Origin: a virus
Virus record (IMG/VR): IMGVR_UViG_3300044695_005601
Coordinates: 1 to 20,390 of that record
DNA length: 20,390 nucleotides
Reading direction: 5' to 3' (one strand)
Part shown: one piece after another, positions 1 to 5,755 of the stretch
Numbering within the stretch: position 1 is the first letter of the stretch
How the letters are laid out: each line of letters begins with the position of its first letter
The notes under the pieces: model-generated
Told to the model about the DNA's origin: nothing
The model's input: the letters and a program-made list of their open reading frames with translations, nothing else
Database searches by the model: none
Program-made: the position numbers and the translations under genes

Positions 1-9
1 TGGCGGCCA

Positions 10-426
10 TCACTTGATGAACACATGCGCCGGCCGTGGGGCCTGACGCATGAACTCCCACAATGCCCGCATGCTGTAAGGCATATCGGCATCCCATATC
101 TCCAGCGTGCCGTCTCCCGGCCACTGGCCGAAGTCGTAGGTCACTCCATGCTTCGTCACTTTGAAGAAGTATGAGCACCTACTGTCTGTCGGGTCTTTGA
201 CTTCGACCGTGAAGTATGGTTCTTCCTTCGGGTCGTAGTCTTTGGCCTTTGGTTGTGGTCCGGCGGACATTCCGCAGATCACGTCGTCAAACGGTAGTAG
301 GCTGGCCCGTTGCTCGATGAGACTGGGGCAGAACTCCTTGACGAATGCGAGAGGGTCGTGCCCCTCGTCGCTGGTCCATTGTTTCGGTTGCTGTTTCTTG
401 GCTTTAGGTTTTGCTGTCTTTTTCAT
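10..426 (-). CDS. Hypothetical early phage protein, 138 aa
   Basis: I do not recognise this protein. It has a lysine-rich N-terminus (about residues 1-16), then a soluble alpha/beta-looking body rich in aromatic residues (about 65-130). No membrane segment or catalytic motif is visible. The ATG at 424-426 is well supported: AAAGGAG lies at 431-437 on the minus strand, inside the AAGGAGACACA leader shared with other leftward genes. It is the last complete gene of the leftward cluster. Immediately after its stop codon the sequence again reads TGATGGCCGCCA, the element seen before other genes of this cluster, so another gene probably follows beyond the window edge. A role as an early accessory protein is inferred only from position and size. 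Confidence 0.75.
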   Translation of the reverse strand: MKKTAKPKAKKQQPKQWTSDEGHDPLAFVKEFCPSLIEQRASLLPFDDVICGMSAGPQPKAKDYDPKEEPYFTVEVKDPTDSRCSYFFKVTKHGVTYDFGQWPGDGTLEIWDADMPYSMRALWEFMRQAPRPAHVFIK

Positions 427-467
427 GTGTCTCCTTTGTTGTTGGTTTCTGTGCTTGTGGCGGCCAT
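423..467 (-). CDS. Possible 14-residue leader peptide
   Basis: Between the gene ending at 472 and the one starting at 426, the minus strand reads GTGATGGCCGCC, then a short open frame encoding MAATSTETNNKGDT. Its TGA overlaps the next ATG as ATGA. The frame runs through the SD site of the following gene. It has no SD of its own. It could be a translated leader that couples translation, or a chance frame through a repeated leader. At the equivalent place before 672 the frame stays in phase with the gene, so the arrangement is not conserved. Confidence 0.25.
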   Translation of the reverse strand: MAATSTETNNKGDT

Positions 468-471
468 CACG

Positions 472-672
472 CTACTTTGAATAGCCATAGTCTTCTGGGT
501 TTAGCCCCTCGGCCGCGAATGCCTCCGCGACTGCTTGCTCAATGGACGGCTCGGCGCTGCCCTCCGATCCATTGGGCGTGGCCCAACACCATCCATTTTC
601 CTTTGATTGCCAAACGCGCAAGACCCCTTGCCCGCCGGTTTTAATTTCCATAACTGTTGTGTCTTCGTTCAT
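472..672 (-). CDS. Small hypothetical protein, 66 aa
   Basis: An unrecognised small acidic protein. A beta-rich first half (about residues 6-32, three tryptophans) is followed by a helical stretch around 42-55. I chose the ATG at 670-672 because AAAGGAG lies at 677-683 on the minus strand, within the same AAGGAGACACA leader used at 426, 1927 and 2415. The frame stays open upstream to 885, but that part overlaps another gene and a hairpin and reads as low-quality sequence, so the extension is rejected. A 10-codon in-frame extension from the repeated GTGATGGCCGC element is possible but would place the SD inside the gene. Confidence 0.7.
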   Translation of the reverse strand: MNEDTTVMEIKTGGQGVLRVWQSKENGWCWATPNGSEGSAEPSIEQAVAEAFAAEGLNPEDYGYSK

Positions 673-730
673 GTGTCTCCTTTGTTTAGATGGTGCGGCC
701 ATCACCGGGAAAGCATGTTTGCCGTCCGTT

Positions 731-761
731 CCGGCCTCTGCCCCCATTGGACAAAGGCCGG
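731..761. repeat. Inverted repeat between two leftward genes
   Basis: Arms CCGGCCT (731-737) and AGGCCGG (755-761) are perfect complements around a 17-base centre. It sits in the roughly 100-base gap between the genes at 771-929 and 472-672. No T-tract follows on either strand, so a simple intrinsic terminator is unlikely. It may be an RNA processing or stability hairpin, or a protein site. Confidence 0.4.
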
Positions 762-770
762 TGTCGGGCG

Positions 771-929
771 TCAAGCGGCGTTGCGGTTCTTGTGTGTCAT
801 CATTTGCCTGACCTTGGCAGCCATCACCGCCCACCAGGGCCGCGTTTCGGTGGCCTTGGCGGCCAGCAGCTGCCAGTAAGCGCACCAGTTGACCAGCGGC
901 CGGTTGTGGTAGTGGTCTCCGGCGCTCAT
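771..929 (-). CDS. Small hypothetical protein, 52 aa
   Basis: An unrecognised 52-residue protein beginning MSAGDHYHNRPLVNW. It is rich in Trp and His in the first half and basic at the C-terminus (about residues 39-52), which could suit nucleic-acid binding, but no family is evident. The start at 927-929 is supported by GAGGAGG about 7 bases upstream and by an ATGA overlap with the end of the preceding gene (926-1078), the usual junction type in this cluster. Its stop is the tca at 771-773 read on the minus strand. Confidence 0.65.
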   Translation of the reverse strand: MSAGDHYHNRPLVNWCAYWQLLAAKATETRPWWAVMAAKVRQMMTHKNRNAA

Positions 930-1078
930 TCGGTGGCCTCCTCGATCCTCGCCAGCGCTTCGCGCGCTTGCTGCTCGGCCGCTTCGCAGTCTTCGCGGGT
1001 GCGGCCGTCCTGGCCGCAGTATGCGCCGAGCATGGCGCGCAGGGCGGCGGCTAGGGTTTCGGTGTGTGTGGCGCTCAT
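926..1078 (-). CDS. Small helical hypothetical protein, 50 aa
   Basis: An unrecognised, alanine- and glutamate-rich protein, probably mostly helical, with a cysteine pair near residues 21 and 31. Both ends are ATGA overlaps (with the genes at 1075-1311 and 771-929), which is the main evidence that it is translated as part of a coupled leftward operon. The last codons contain the SD of the next gene (GAGGAGG). No function can be proposed. Confidence 0.65.
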   Translation of the reverse strand: MSATHTETLAAALRAMLGAYCGQDGRTREDCEAAEQQAREALARIEEATE

Positions 1079-1311
1079 TCTTGGCCGGTCCTTTCTGCTT
1101 CGTAATGCTCGGCGGCCATAAACATGCGACCCTCTACCGCTTCGCGGCCCATCAGGTGCATGAAGTCTGCGAGCATGTCGCAGAGCATGGTTTCGTCGTC
1201 TTCGCCTATATCGGTAATCTCGGCGTATGCTTCTAGCGTTTGGCGCGCATGAGCGGCGCGGGCGGCGTTTTCTCGCCTCTGCTTTGCTGTCAATTTGGGC
1301 GCGGTCTTCAT
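1075..1311 (-). CDS. Small hypothetical protein, 78 aa
   Basis: An unrecognised protein. The first 25 residues are basic and helical (Lys/Arg/Ala-rich), and the remainder is acidic with many methionines (DDETMLCDMLADFMHLMG, about residues 38-55). ATGA overlaps at 1308-1311 and 1075-1078 tie it to both neighbours, so translation is probably coupled. The charge-split layout is typical of small phage accessory proteins that bind a partner, but that is an inference. Confidence 0.7.
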   Translation of the reverse strand: MKTAPKLTAKQRRENAARAAHARQTLEAYAEITDIGEDDETMLCDMLADFMHLMGREAVEGRMFMAAEHYEAERTGQE

Positions 1312-1478
1312 TGTGCGCCCTCCGTCCGTGCGATTACTTCGCGCGCAATCTCTACCATGCGCTCGGGATCGGTGTTCCCGGCCGCTATCGTTTTGAGAGC
1401 GTCGAAAAGGATTTCCCGCTGCCGATAGACGTTGTCAGCGGTGCATGAGTAGTCTTCGCTCGGTTTTGGCGCCTTCAT
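1308..1478 (-). CDS. Small hypothetical protein, 56 aa
   Basis: An unrecognised helical protein (predicted helices about residues 14-32 and 38-52). The ATG at 1476-1478 is preferred over an upstream in-frame ATG at 1514: AAAGGAGG sits directly upstream (about 1483-1490), and this start overlaps the end of the gene at 1475-1927 as ATGA. Its own end overlaps the next gene the same way. Confidence 0.7.
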   Translation of the reverse strand: MKAPKPSEDYSCTADNVYRQREILFDALKTIAAGNTDPERMVEIAREVIARTEGAQ

Positions 1479-1927
1479 GCTGCCTCCTTTCCGGCCAGCG
1501 CCGTCTTGATCCAATGCGCCTCGGTTTGGAGCCGGTGCGCGTATTCGCTCAACGCCTTGGACGTGTGCGCCTCCGCGTCAAACTCGGCGAGGAAATCCTC
1601 GGCCGCTTTGCGCGCCTGATCTGTCGTCGCAAACCATTCTTCGCGGTTGTTGACGACCGTCCCGAGAACGTCGAAGACCACAAAGCGCTTGTTGCGTTTG
1701 GTGTCTTCCGGCTTGCTGCTGACGCTCTCGACGATCAGGAACAGCAGACCGTCCGCGCGGTGTCCGGCGCGATTGATGCGCGCCCCGAAATAGCGCAGCG
1801 TGTCGGCGTCCGCGTAATGCGTGCGGCCCGCAAGGTTTTGCTGCGCGTTGCTCTTTTCGTAACTGCTCTTGCATGTGAACAGTGACAGACCGGCGGCCCG
1901 CACTGCTTTCTCGATGTTGCTTCTCAT
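1475..1927 (-). CDS. Hypothetical protein, 150 aa
   Basis: An unrecognised soluble protein. The middle (about residues 35-95) looks beta-rich, with the stretch RFVVFDVLGTVVNNREEWFATT. The C-terminal third is a long helix with many Ala and Glu (about 96-150). The start at 1925-1927 has the AAAGGAG...ACACACA leader at 1928-1941. The frame extends upstream to 2200, but that part runs antisense-like through an intergenic region and the next gene's end and lacks a good start site. It may belong to the same accessory set as the other leftward genes. Confidence 0.75.
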   Translation of the reverse strand: MRSNIEKAVRAAGLSLFTCKSSYEKSNAQQNLAGRTHYADADTLRYFGARINRAGHRADGLLFLIVESVSSKPEDTKRNKRFVVFDVLGTVVNNREEWFATTDQARKAAEDFLAEFDAEAHTSKALSEYAHRLQTEAHWIKTALAGKEAA

Positions 1928-2016
1928 TGTGTGTCTCCTTTGGTTTTGTTGTTGTTGATTGGTGGCCGGTTGGCGCACCGTGCCGCACCCGGCGAACCGG
2001 GAACGGTGTCGGTGGG

Positions 2017-2415
2017 TCAGTTGTTGGCAGATTCTTTGATGCGTCCCATGTTTTCGCGGGCCTGCCGTATTGCTTCCCTCACCATGTCGGAGAAATAGCT
2101 TCCAACGTGTGCGGGTTTGCCCAATTCGGACGACAGCTTGCGCTCGTAATTGCGCAAGCCGACATTGTCGCGGAATGCCCTTGTCGATTCGTATATGCAC
2201 CCGCCCAAGTAATCTGCGCCCAACTCAATGTCGGAACCGAATCCGCCAGTGAACAGGACGCGCGCCTCAACTTGAAACGCAACCAGTTCGCCGGATTCAA
2301 GATCGCGCGCTATGCGTCCGTCCTCGTCAAACGACATATCAATGTCGTTGTCCTCAAACGCGCGGACCTCAACAGTGAATCGCGGCGTCTTGAACTTGTA
2401 GATTTTCTTGTTCAT
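2017..2415 (-). CDS. Hypothetical protein, 132 aa
   Basis: An unrecognised acidic protein. The N-terminal half contains alternating beta-like segments (KFKTPRFTVEVRAFEDNDIDMSF, then LVAFQVEARVLFTGGFG). The C-terminal 40 residues look helical (about 90-128). The start at 2413-2415 has AAGGAGACACACA directly upstream, preceded by a G-poor CA-rich leader on the minus strand (2416-2457). No signal peptide or membrane segment is seen. Confidence 0.75.
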   Translation of the reverse strand: MNKKIYKFKTPRFTVEVRAFEDNDIDMSFDEDGRIARDLESGELVAFQVEARVLFTGGFGSDIELGADYLGGCIYESTRAFRDNVGLRNYERKLSSELGKPAHVGSYFSDMVREAIRQARENMGRIKESANN

Positions 2416-2457
2416 TTGTGTGTCTCCTTGTGTGTGTGCTTGTTGTGTGTTGTGTGC

Positions 2458-2529
2458 TTACAGCGCCAGCAGCAGGAAGCCGGTGGCGAAGATCAATAAA
2501 ACGGTGAGGATTTCAGCGGCGGTTTGCAT
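2458..2529 (-). CDS. 23-residue single-pass membrane miniprotein
   Basis: A 23-residue frame encodes MQTAAEILTVLLIFATG then FLLLAL: one hydrophobic segment covering nearly the whole protein. The ATG at 2527-2529 has AAAGGAGG at a normal distance and starts one base after the stop of the gene at 2531. Phages often encode such one-helix peptides to perturb host membrane proteins, but here that is inference. A long extension of the frame to 2685 would overlap the neighbour entirely and is not preferred. Confidence 0.55.
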   Translation of the reverse strand: MQTAAEILTVLLIFATGFLLLAL

Positions 2530-2530
2530 G

Positions 2531-2803
2531 TTAGGCGGCCTCCTTTGCTGGCCATTGAACGCCAAACGTCCCGCGCGCAGCGTCAAAGATGGGCAGATGC
2601 CCGCCGAGGCCCTGCTGGATTGCAACGGACCGGGCGCGCTCAAATGTTGTCGGGTTGCACAATGGCATTCCGCCCACGAAGACAATCATACTGCCGTCTT
2701 CGCAAAGCGTGAAATGCGCATAAGGATTAAGCGCGGCGGAATCCCCGCGCCCGTTCGTGTGTGTGTCTCTCATAACGTGGGCAGCTTCGTGCGGTTTGCA
2801 CAC
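2531..2803 (-). CDS. Hypothetical protein, about 80-90 aa, start uncertain
   Basis: The coding frame is clear in its second half (SMIVFVGGMPLCNPTTFERAR and onwards). It resembles small phage proteins with a beta-hairpin followed by a helix, but I cannot name it. The start is uncertain: GTG at 2801-2803 (90 aa) or ATG at 2771-2773 (80 aa). Neither has a convincing SD. The ATG is followed by GAGAGACACACACAC, which looks like a degenerate copy of the cluster's leader. It is the first gene of the leftward operon, so its promoter should lie between 2804 and 2881. Confidence 0.6.
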   Translation of the reverse strand: MCKPHEAAHVMRDTHTNGRGDSAALNPYAHFTLCEDGSMIVFVGGMPLCNPTTFERARSVAIQQGLGGHLPIFDAARGTFGVQWPAKEAA

Positions 2804-2840
2804 AAGCGCAAGAAAAAAAGAGCATAGTGGGTCAATTATT

Positions 2841-2867
2841 TTCGCTTTACTCTGTAAATTTAGCGAA
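2841..2867. promoter_or_regulatory. Inverted repeat upstream of leftward operon, possible operator
   Basis: TTCGCT (2841-2846) and AGCGAA (2862-2867) are perfect inverted arms 15 bases apart. They lie in an AT-rich stretch between the end of the ribbon-helix-helix gene and the first leftward gene, where that operon's promoter is expected. I cannot assign confident -35/-10 boxes. Confidence 0.35.
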
Positions 2868-2881
2868 GATTAAACGGTCGT

Positions 2882-3193
2882 TTAAGCCCTTTTCTTGTAG
2901 GTCACAGCGGCCCGCGCGCCGGACAAATGGCCGGATGCTGGCTGCTCTACTGCCTCACGGACGCGGCCGGACATAGCGCGAGCCTGAGCAAGAATCGCGT
3001 CCCGTTCTAGGCTACTCAATAACCGATTGCCTGCCGCCGTGTAAAGCGCCAGGTAGATTGCCACCGCTTCCCGTATGGCGTCCGACATGCCTATGCCCTC
3101 GGACTGACACAGGCGGTCAACGGCCGCGCGCATGTCTTCCGTCACTCTTGTGTTCACGGCAATGTCATTTGCCTGTTTTGTCTGCTTTCTCAT
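2882..3193 (-). CDS. Ribbon-helix-helix transcriptional regulator, 103 aa
   Basis: Residues about 11-50 fit the ribbon-helix-helix (CopG/Arc/MetJ) fold: a short strand (IAVNTRV, 11-17), helix A (EDMRAAVDRLCQSEG), a turn with G and S, and helix B (DAIREAVAIYLALY). Such proteins dimerise, insert the paired strands into the major groove and usually repress their own promoter. The C-terminal half (about 55-103) is a helical extension without an obvious family. The ATG at 3191-3193 is the first methionine before the fold; no strong SD precedes it. It faces away from the HTH gene at 3317, giving a switch-like divergent arrangement. A GCACACAC copy lies 16 bases upstream of its start (3209-3216), matching the motif in three rightward promoters, so it is a candidate binder of that motif. 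Confidence 0.8.
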   Translation of the reverse strand: MRKQTKQANDIAVNTRVTEDMRAAVDRLCQSEGIGMSDAIREAVAIYLALYTAAGNRLLSSLERDAILAQARAMSGRVREAVEQPASGHLSGARAAVTYKKRA

Positions 3194-3278
3194 AACAAGC
3201 GAACAAGAGCACACACCTAGACACGGCGCAAAGGAAATCGCTCGTAGGTGTTCGCCCCATATGGCCCAATATTGACTG

Positions 3279-3307
3279 TTGACAAGTTGCACACATTCGC
3301 ACAAGAT
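3279..3307 (+). promoter_or_regulatory. Rightward promoter P1 with GCACACAT motif
   Basis: A -35 box TTGACA (3279-3284), a 17-base spacer and a weak -10 CAAGAT (3302-3307). GCACACAT (3289-3296) lies in the spacer. The expected transcription start, about 3313-3315, is only a few bases before the ATG at 3317, so the transcript may be leaderless. On the other strand the same bases give TTGTCA, which could serve the leftward regulator gene. Confidence 0.55.
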
Positions 3308-3316
3308 CGCCGCAAC

Positions 3317-3520
3317 ATGGTTGAATACCTAAGGCCGCGCGAAGTTTGTGAACGTCTAGGCATTGGCCGGACGACCTTCGTCCGCTGGGTAAAGCAGGGG
3401 AAAATCCGCGTCTCTCGCCCTACGCTGCGGACCACCTACGTTTCGACGGCCGAGCTTGCCAGATTCTACAACGCTAACGCGCAGCCGGTTCCCGGTGCGA
3501 ACAACCGCGCGGCTGCCTAA
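3317..3520 (+). CDS. Small helix-turn-helix (excisionase/MerR-like) DNA-binding protein, 67 aa
   Basis: Residues 4-52 match the small winged-HTH fold of excisionase/MerR-like proteins (HTH_17 type): LRPREVCERLGIGRTTFVRW is the HTH, followed by a QGKIRV wing and YVSTAELARF, the usual closing helix. Members bind DNA as Xis-like architectural factors or regulators. The ATG at 3317 is the first in-frame ATG after a promoter-like sequence (P1) and starts exactly at the domain; upstream in-frame codons overlap the promoter. No integrase is present in the window, so a regulator role fits better than excision. It ends by overlapping the next gene (TAATG at 3518-3522). Confidence 0.75.
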   Translation: MVEYLRPREVCERLGIGRTTFVRWVKQGKIRVSRPTLRTTYVSTAELARFYNANAQPVPGANNRAAA

Positions 3521-4290
3521 TGCCTAAGACTGCCACCGGAAGACCGAGGAAGATTGCCAAGGCCGCCGCGCCCAAGGTTGACGCGCAACCGGCCGCGCCA
3601 CTCCCCCAGCCGGTGCGCGTGAACAATGGTTCAACCGGCTTAAACTTGCCAGAGGAGAAGCAGGAAGCGATTGCCCGCATGCATGCCGCCGGGGTTCCTG
3701 TCACTCGGATTGCAGCAGAGGTTGGCGTGTCTTATCACTCCGTGGCCGGTCTGATCCGCAACCGGCCGGACCTGCTCGAAGCGGCGCGAGACATTACGTC
3801 GAAGAATTGGCGCACCCTGGCCGCCTTGGGAACCGCCCAACTGGTTGACCGGCTGCCCGAGATGAAGGACCAAGCCTTGAGCGTCCTTGCCGCCATCGCA
3901 ACCGAGAAGGCGGAGCTTTTGTCGGGCGGTGCAACCAGCCGTGTCGAGATAGTGTCCGCGCCTTCAGCGGATGAATGGATGGACGTTGTGGATGGTGTAG
4001 TGATTGAGTCCGCGCCCCTGCCAACCGGTAACACCGGCCAGACGCGCGCCCCAAAAGCACACAACCGCACACACTCGCCCCGCCTGGAGGCCCCAGACGG
4101 TGAACAACCGCTTGTTTCCGAGTGTTCCGTCTCTGTAGATGCTGCCGGTGTGTCAGTTTTTGAGCCAGACGAGACCCGTTTTTTGCCGCCCCCTCCCCCC
4201 ACCGACACCGGGGGGGCGGGGGTTCGTCCTTCTTCTAGATCATCATACCCCGATTCAACCGATGACGAAAAATTTTTCACTAAAAGATAA
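3520..4290 (+). CDS. HTH protein with AT-hook-like N-terminus, 256 aa
   Basis: Three parts are visible. Residues 1-20 are basic with GRPRK (7-11), an AT-hook core. Residues about 44-82 form a homeodomain-like HTH (EEKQEAIARMHAAGVPVTRIAAEVGVSYHSVAGLI) as in resolvase or transposase HTHs and some small terminase subunits. The part after about 140 is low-complexity, rich in Ser/Thr/Pro, and probably disordered. It could be a regulator or an unconventional DNA-packaging partner, but the terminase lies 11 kb away. The start overlaps the stop of the preceding HTH gene. Near the 3' end, runs of C and G encode a proline stretch and a glycine-rich stretch, which is a slippage-prone place. Confidence 0.65.
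   Translation: MPKTATGRPRKIAKAAAPKVDAQPAAPLPQPVRVNNGSTGLNLPEEKQEAIARMHAAGVPVTRIAAEVGVSYHSVAGLIRNRPDLLEAARDITSKNWRTLAALGTAQLVDRLPEMKDQALSVLAAIATEKAELLSGGATSRVEIVSAPSADEWMDVVDGVVIESAPLPTGNTGQTRAPKAHNRTHSPRLEAPDGEQPLVSECSVSVDAAGVSVFEPDETRFLPPPPPTDTGGAGVRPSSRSSYPDSTDDEKFFTKR
4189..4222. repeat. C-run/G-run inverted repeat inside a coding region
   Basis: C5-T-C6 (4189-4200) faces G7-C-G5 (4210-4222) across a 9-base loop. It can form a very GC-rich hairpin in RNA or DNA with one mismatch. No T-tract follows. The homopolymers are likely to slip during replication and sequencing, so the reading frame after this point in the 3520-4290 gene deserves care. Confidence 0.5.
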
Positions 4291-4329
4291 CCCCCGCACC
4301 CATAAACCCACCCGAATAGACCCGAACCC

Positions 4330-4770
4330 ATGCCCCAAGACCTCCTCTCCAAGCTACGCCGCATCGGCCGCAAGCTAGAACCGACCACTACTGTATCAGA
4401 ATCTACTGACCAGCAGCCCCCAGCCCCCCCCGTAATTGCGCTGGAAGGCCCCTCAGAGGCGCCGGCCGTGGTCAGTGAGCACACGACCGCACCCGAAGTG
4501 GCCAAGGTCAACACGGTTGCCGGCTTTAAGAAGTATGAGGAGTATGCCGCATCAGTGTCGGTGAAGGAGGCGGGGCGCGGAAAGCAGGAGAACGCCAACC
4601 GCATGTGGGTCAAGGTCGAGGACTACGACGGCGACTGCCTCTGTGAAGTGGCCAACCGCCACAAGTGGCGCCCCCATGAGCGGCTAACGGTAATCTTCAG
4701 CGGAACGATGGTCGGCCCTTGGCCGGTGTTTGGCCACAAGTTTGGGGCGGGAGACGCCAAGCGGAGGTAG
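4330..4770 (+). CDS. Hypothetical phage protein, 146 aa
   Basis: I do not recognise it. Residues 1-60 are low-complexity, rich in Pro/Ser/Thr/Ala. Residues about 65-146 look like a compact beta-rich domain (RMWVKVEDYDGDCLCEVANRH, then RLTVIFSGTMVGPWPVFGHKF). The ATG at 4330 has no SD; its leader (4291-4329) is C/A-rich with repeated ACCC. The end lies 3 bases before the lipoprotein gene, and GGAGG inside the last codons serves that gene. Confidence 0.6.
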   Translation: MPQDLLSKLRRIGRKLEPTTTVSESTDQQPPAPPVIALEGPSEAPAVVSEHTTAPEVAKVNTVAGFKKYEEYAASVSVKEAGRGKQENANRMWVKVEDYDGDCLCEVANRHKWRPHERLTVIFSGTMVGPWPVFGHKFGAGDAKRR

Positions 4771-4773
4771 CCG

Positions 4774-5013
4774 ATGACCAAGCTCGCCGCAAGTCTCGCC
4801 CTCTGTGCGCTTTGCGCCGGCTGCACCGCCAAGAGCTGGCAGCACACGGCCCCCTGGAACTCGCCCGAGGCGTGGGAGTTTAACAGCAAGATGGAGGGCT
4901 GGCAGTCGCTGGTCGCCGGCTACCGTCAACTAGGGGCGCCCAAGGGGTTTATCTGGGACGATCTGACGCAAACCTATCAGCAGGATTTATCTTATGAGCG
5001 CACAAGCCACTAG
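4774..5013 (+). CDS. Small phage lipoprotein, 79 aa
   Basis: The N-terminus is a lipoprotein signal peptide: K3, a hydrophobic stretch LAASLALCAL, then the lipobox LCAGC with Cys at 17. The mature protein (about 62 residues) is hydrophilic and Trp-rich, with no second membrane segment. It should be lipidated and anchored in a membrane, probably facing the periplasm. Phage lipoproteins this size act in superinfection exclusion or as outer-membrane spanins; the place between regulators and the replication initiator favours an early exclusion-type role, which is inference. GGAGG precedes the ATG by 7 bases. Its last 20 bases overlap the initiator gene in another frame. Confidence 0.65.
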   Translation: MTKLAASLALCALCAGCTAKSWQHTAPWNSPEAWEFNSKMEGWQSLVAGYRQLGAPKGFIWDDLTQTYQQDLSYERTSH

Positions 5014-5755
5014 TTGGACATGGAATCACAGTGAGGCCAAGGGACCGGCGTTTGCCGTGCTGCTGGCCATGGCCGATTGGGCGATGGATGGCGACAGGTG
5101 TTTCGCCTCTTATCGCCGGCTGGCCGCCAAGGCGAGGGTCAGCGTCTCGACGGTGAGGCGGGCGTTGAGGGAGCTGGAGGAGTTGGGCGAGATCCGTCAG
5201 TTGGCCCCCGGAGACTTCGGCACACACGCCGAAAGGAAGCATGCAAGTGATTGGGTTCTCCCAAAAGTTTCATGTGTTCACAGTGACCATGTGGTCAGAG
5301 AGAACACATGCCATGTGTTCAGAGAGAACACATCATGTGTTCAGAGAGAACACTCAACTATAGTAAACTATTCTATTCCTTCTTCTACTACTACAGAAGA
5401 AAAGACAAAGACAACTGCAATACCATTCTCAAACAAATCCCTTAACCAACCCCTTCTTTCTAACGGTAAAGAAAAAGTGCCGCCGCGAGAAAGCGTTCTC
5501 GGAAAGGGCATGTCTGACGAAGACTGGCTGGACCATCTCGCCACCTTACCGCAATACGCTGGCGTCAACGTCCGCGCCAAGTTCGACCACCTGCTCAAGT
5601 GGTGCGCCGACAAGGGCGAGACGCCCACCCGCCAACGGCTGAAGGTCTGGCTGGACAAGGACGCCAAGCAGCAACGCATGGCACCCCCTGCCCCGAAGAT
5701 CGTGAAGATCGTGCGGGATGACTTCTCGGAACTCATGCAGGAGCTGGCGGTATGA
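4994..5755 (+). CDS. Replication initiator-like protein with internal origin (lambda O-like organisation), 253 aa
   Basis: The N-terminal domain (about 8-90) is a winged helix of the HTH_36/phage replication type: AVLLAMADWAMDGDRCFASYRRLAAKARVSVSTVRRALRELEELGEI has the helices and recognition helix, followed by a wing. Residues about 93-170 are a low-complexity linker encoded by four repeats and an AT-rich tract. The C-terminal domain (about 172-253, MSDEDWLDHLATLPQYAGVN onwards) is helical and could recruit helicase. This is the layout of lambda O: DNA-binding head, origin encoded in the linker, helicase-contact tail. DnaB, an SSB-like protein and nucleases follow downstream. The ATG at 4994 has AGGA 8 bases upstream and overlaps the lipoprotein gene. 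It ends in ATGA with the nuclease gene. Confidence 0.75.
   Translation: MSAQATSWTWNHSEAKGPAFAVLLAMADWAMDGDRCFASYRRLAAKARVSVSTVRRALRELEELGEIRQLAPGDFGTHAERKHASDWVLPKVSCVHSDHVVRENTCHVFRENTSCVQREHSTIVNYSIPSSTTTEEKTKTTAIPFSNKSLNQPLLSNGKEKVPPRESVLGKGMSDEDWLDHLATLPQYAGVNVRAKFDHLLKWCADKGETPTRQRLKVWLDKDAKQQRMAPPAPKIVKIVRDDFSELMQELAV
5271..5355. repeat. Iterons: four copies of a CATGTG(T/G)TC repeat, three palindromic
   Basis: Copies begin at 5271, 5288, 5312 and 5334. Copies 2-4 read CATGTGKTC-AGAGA-GAACAC, so each is itself an inverted repeat (CATGTGTTC against GAACACATG with a 5-base centre). Copy 1 is partial: CATGTGTTCACAGTGAC. Spacings are 17, 24 and 22 bases. Because 22 is not a multiple of three, the encoded peptide changes frame between copies (HVFRENTS, then CVQREHS). 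The repetition is therefore conserved as DNA rather than as protein. Confidence 0.85.
5271..5480. other. Putative phage replication origin inside the initiator gene
   Basis: Four iterons (5271-5355) are followed at once by a stretch much richer in A/T than the surrounding GC-rich DNA (about 5356-5480). That stretch includes the palindrome ACTATAGT at about 5357 and an inverted repeat TTCTTCT/AGAAGAA (5380-5386 and 5395-5401). Iterons beside an AT-rich melting region, inside the linker-coding part of the initiator gene, is the lambda ori arrangement. It is inferred from layout; no binding data are implied. Confidence 0.7.

Noticed and set aside
1475-2200. N-terminal extension of the 150-residue leftward protein to 241 residues
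   Set aside because: The extension crosses an intergenic leader and the neighbour's 3' end. The SD-led ATG at 1927 is far better.
4210-4222. G-quadruplex
   Set aside because: Only two G runs are present, and the nearby C runs favour a hairpin.
3735-4613. Long antisense frame opposite the HTH gene (292 codons)
   Set aside because: Low-complexity Ser/Gly/Arg composition and no start signals. It spans two genes and a gap on the other strand.
5271-5355. Repeats as a CRISPR array
   Set aside because: Units are almost contiguous, with no spacer-length unique sequence, they lie inside a coding gene, and no cas genes are near. Iterons fit better.
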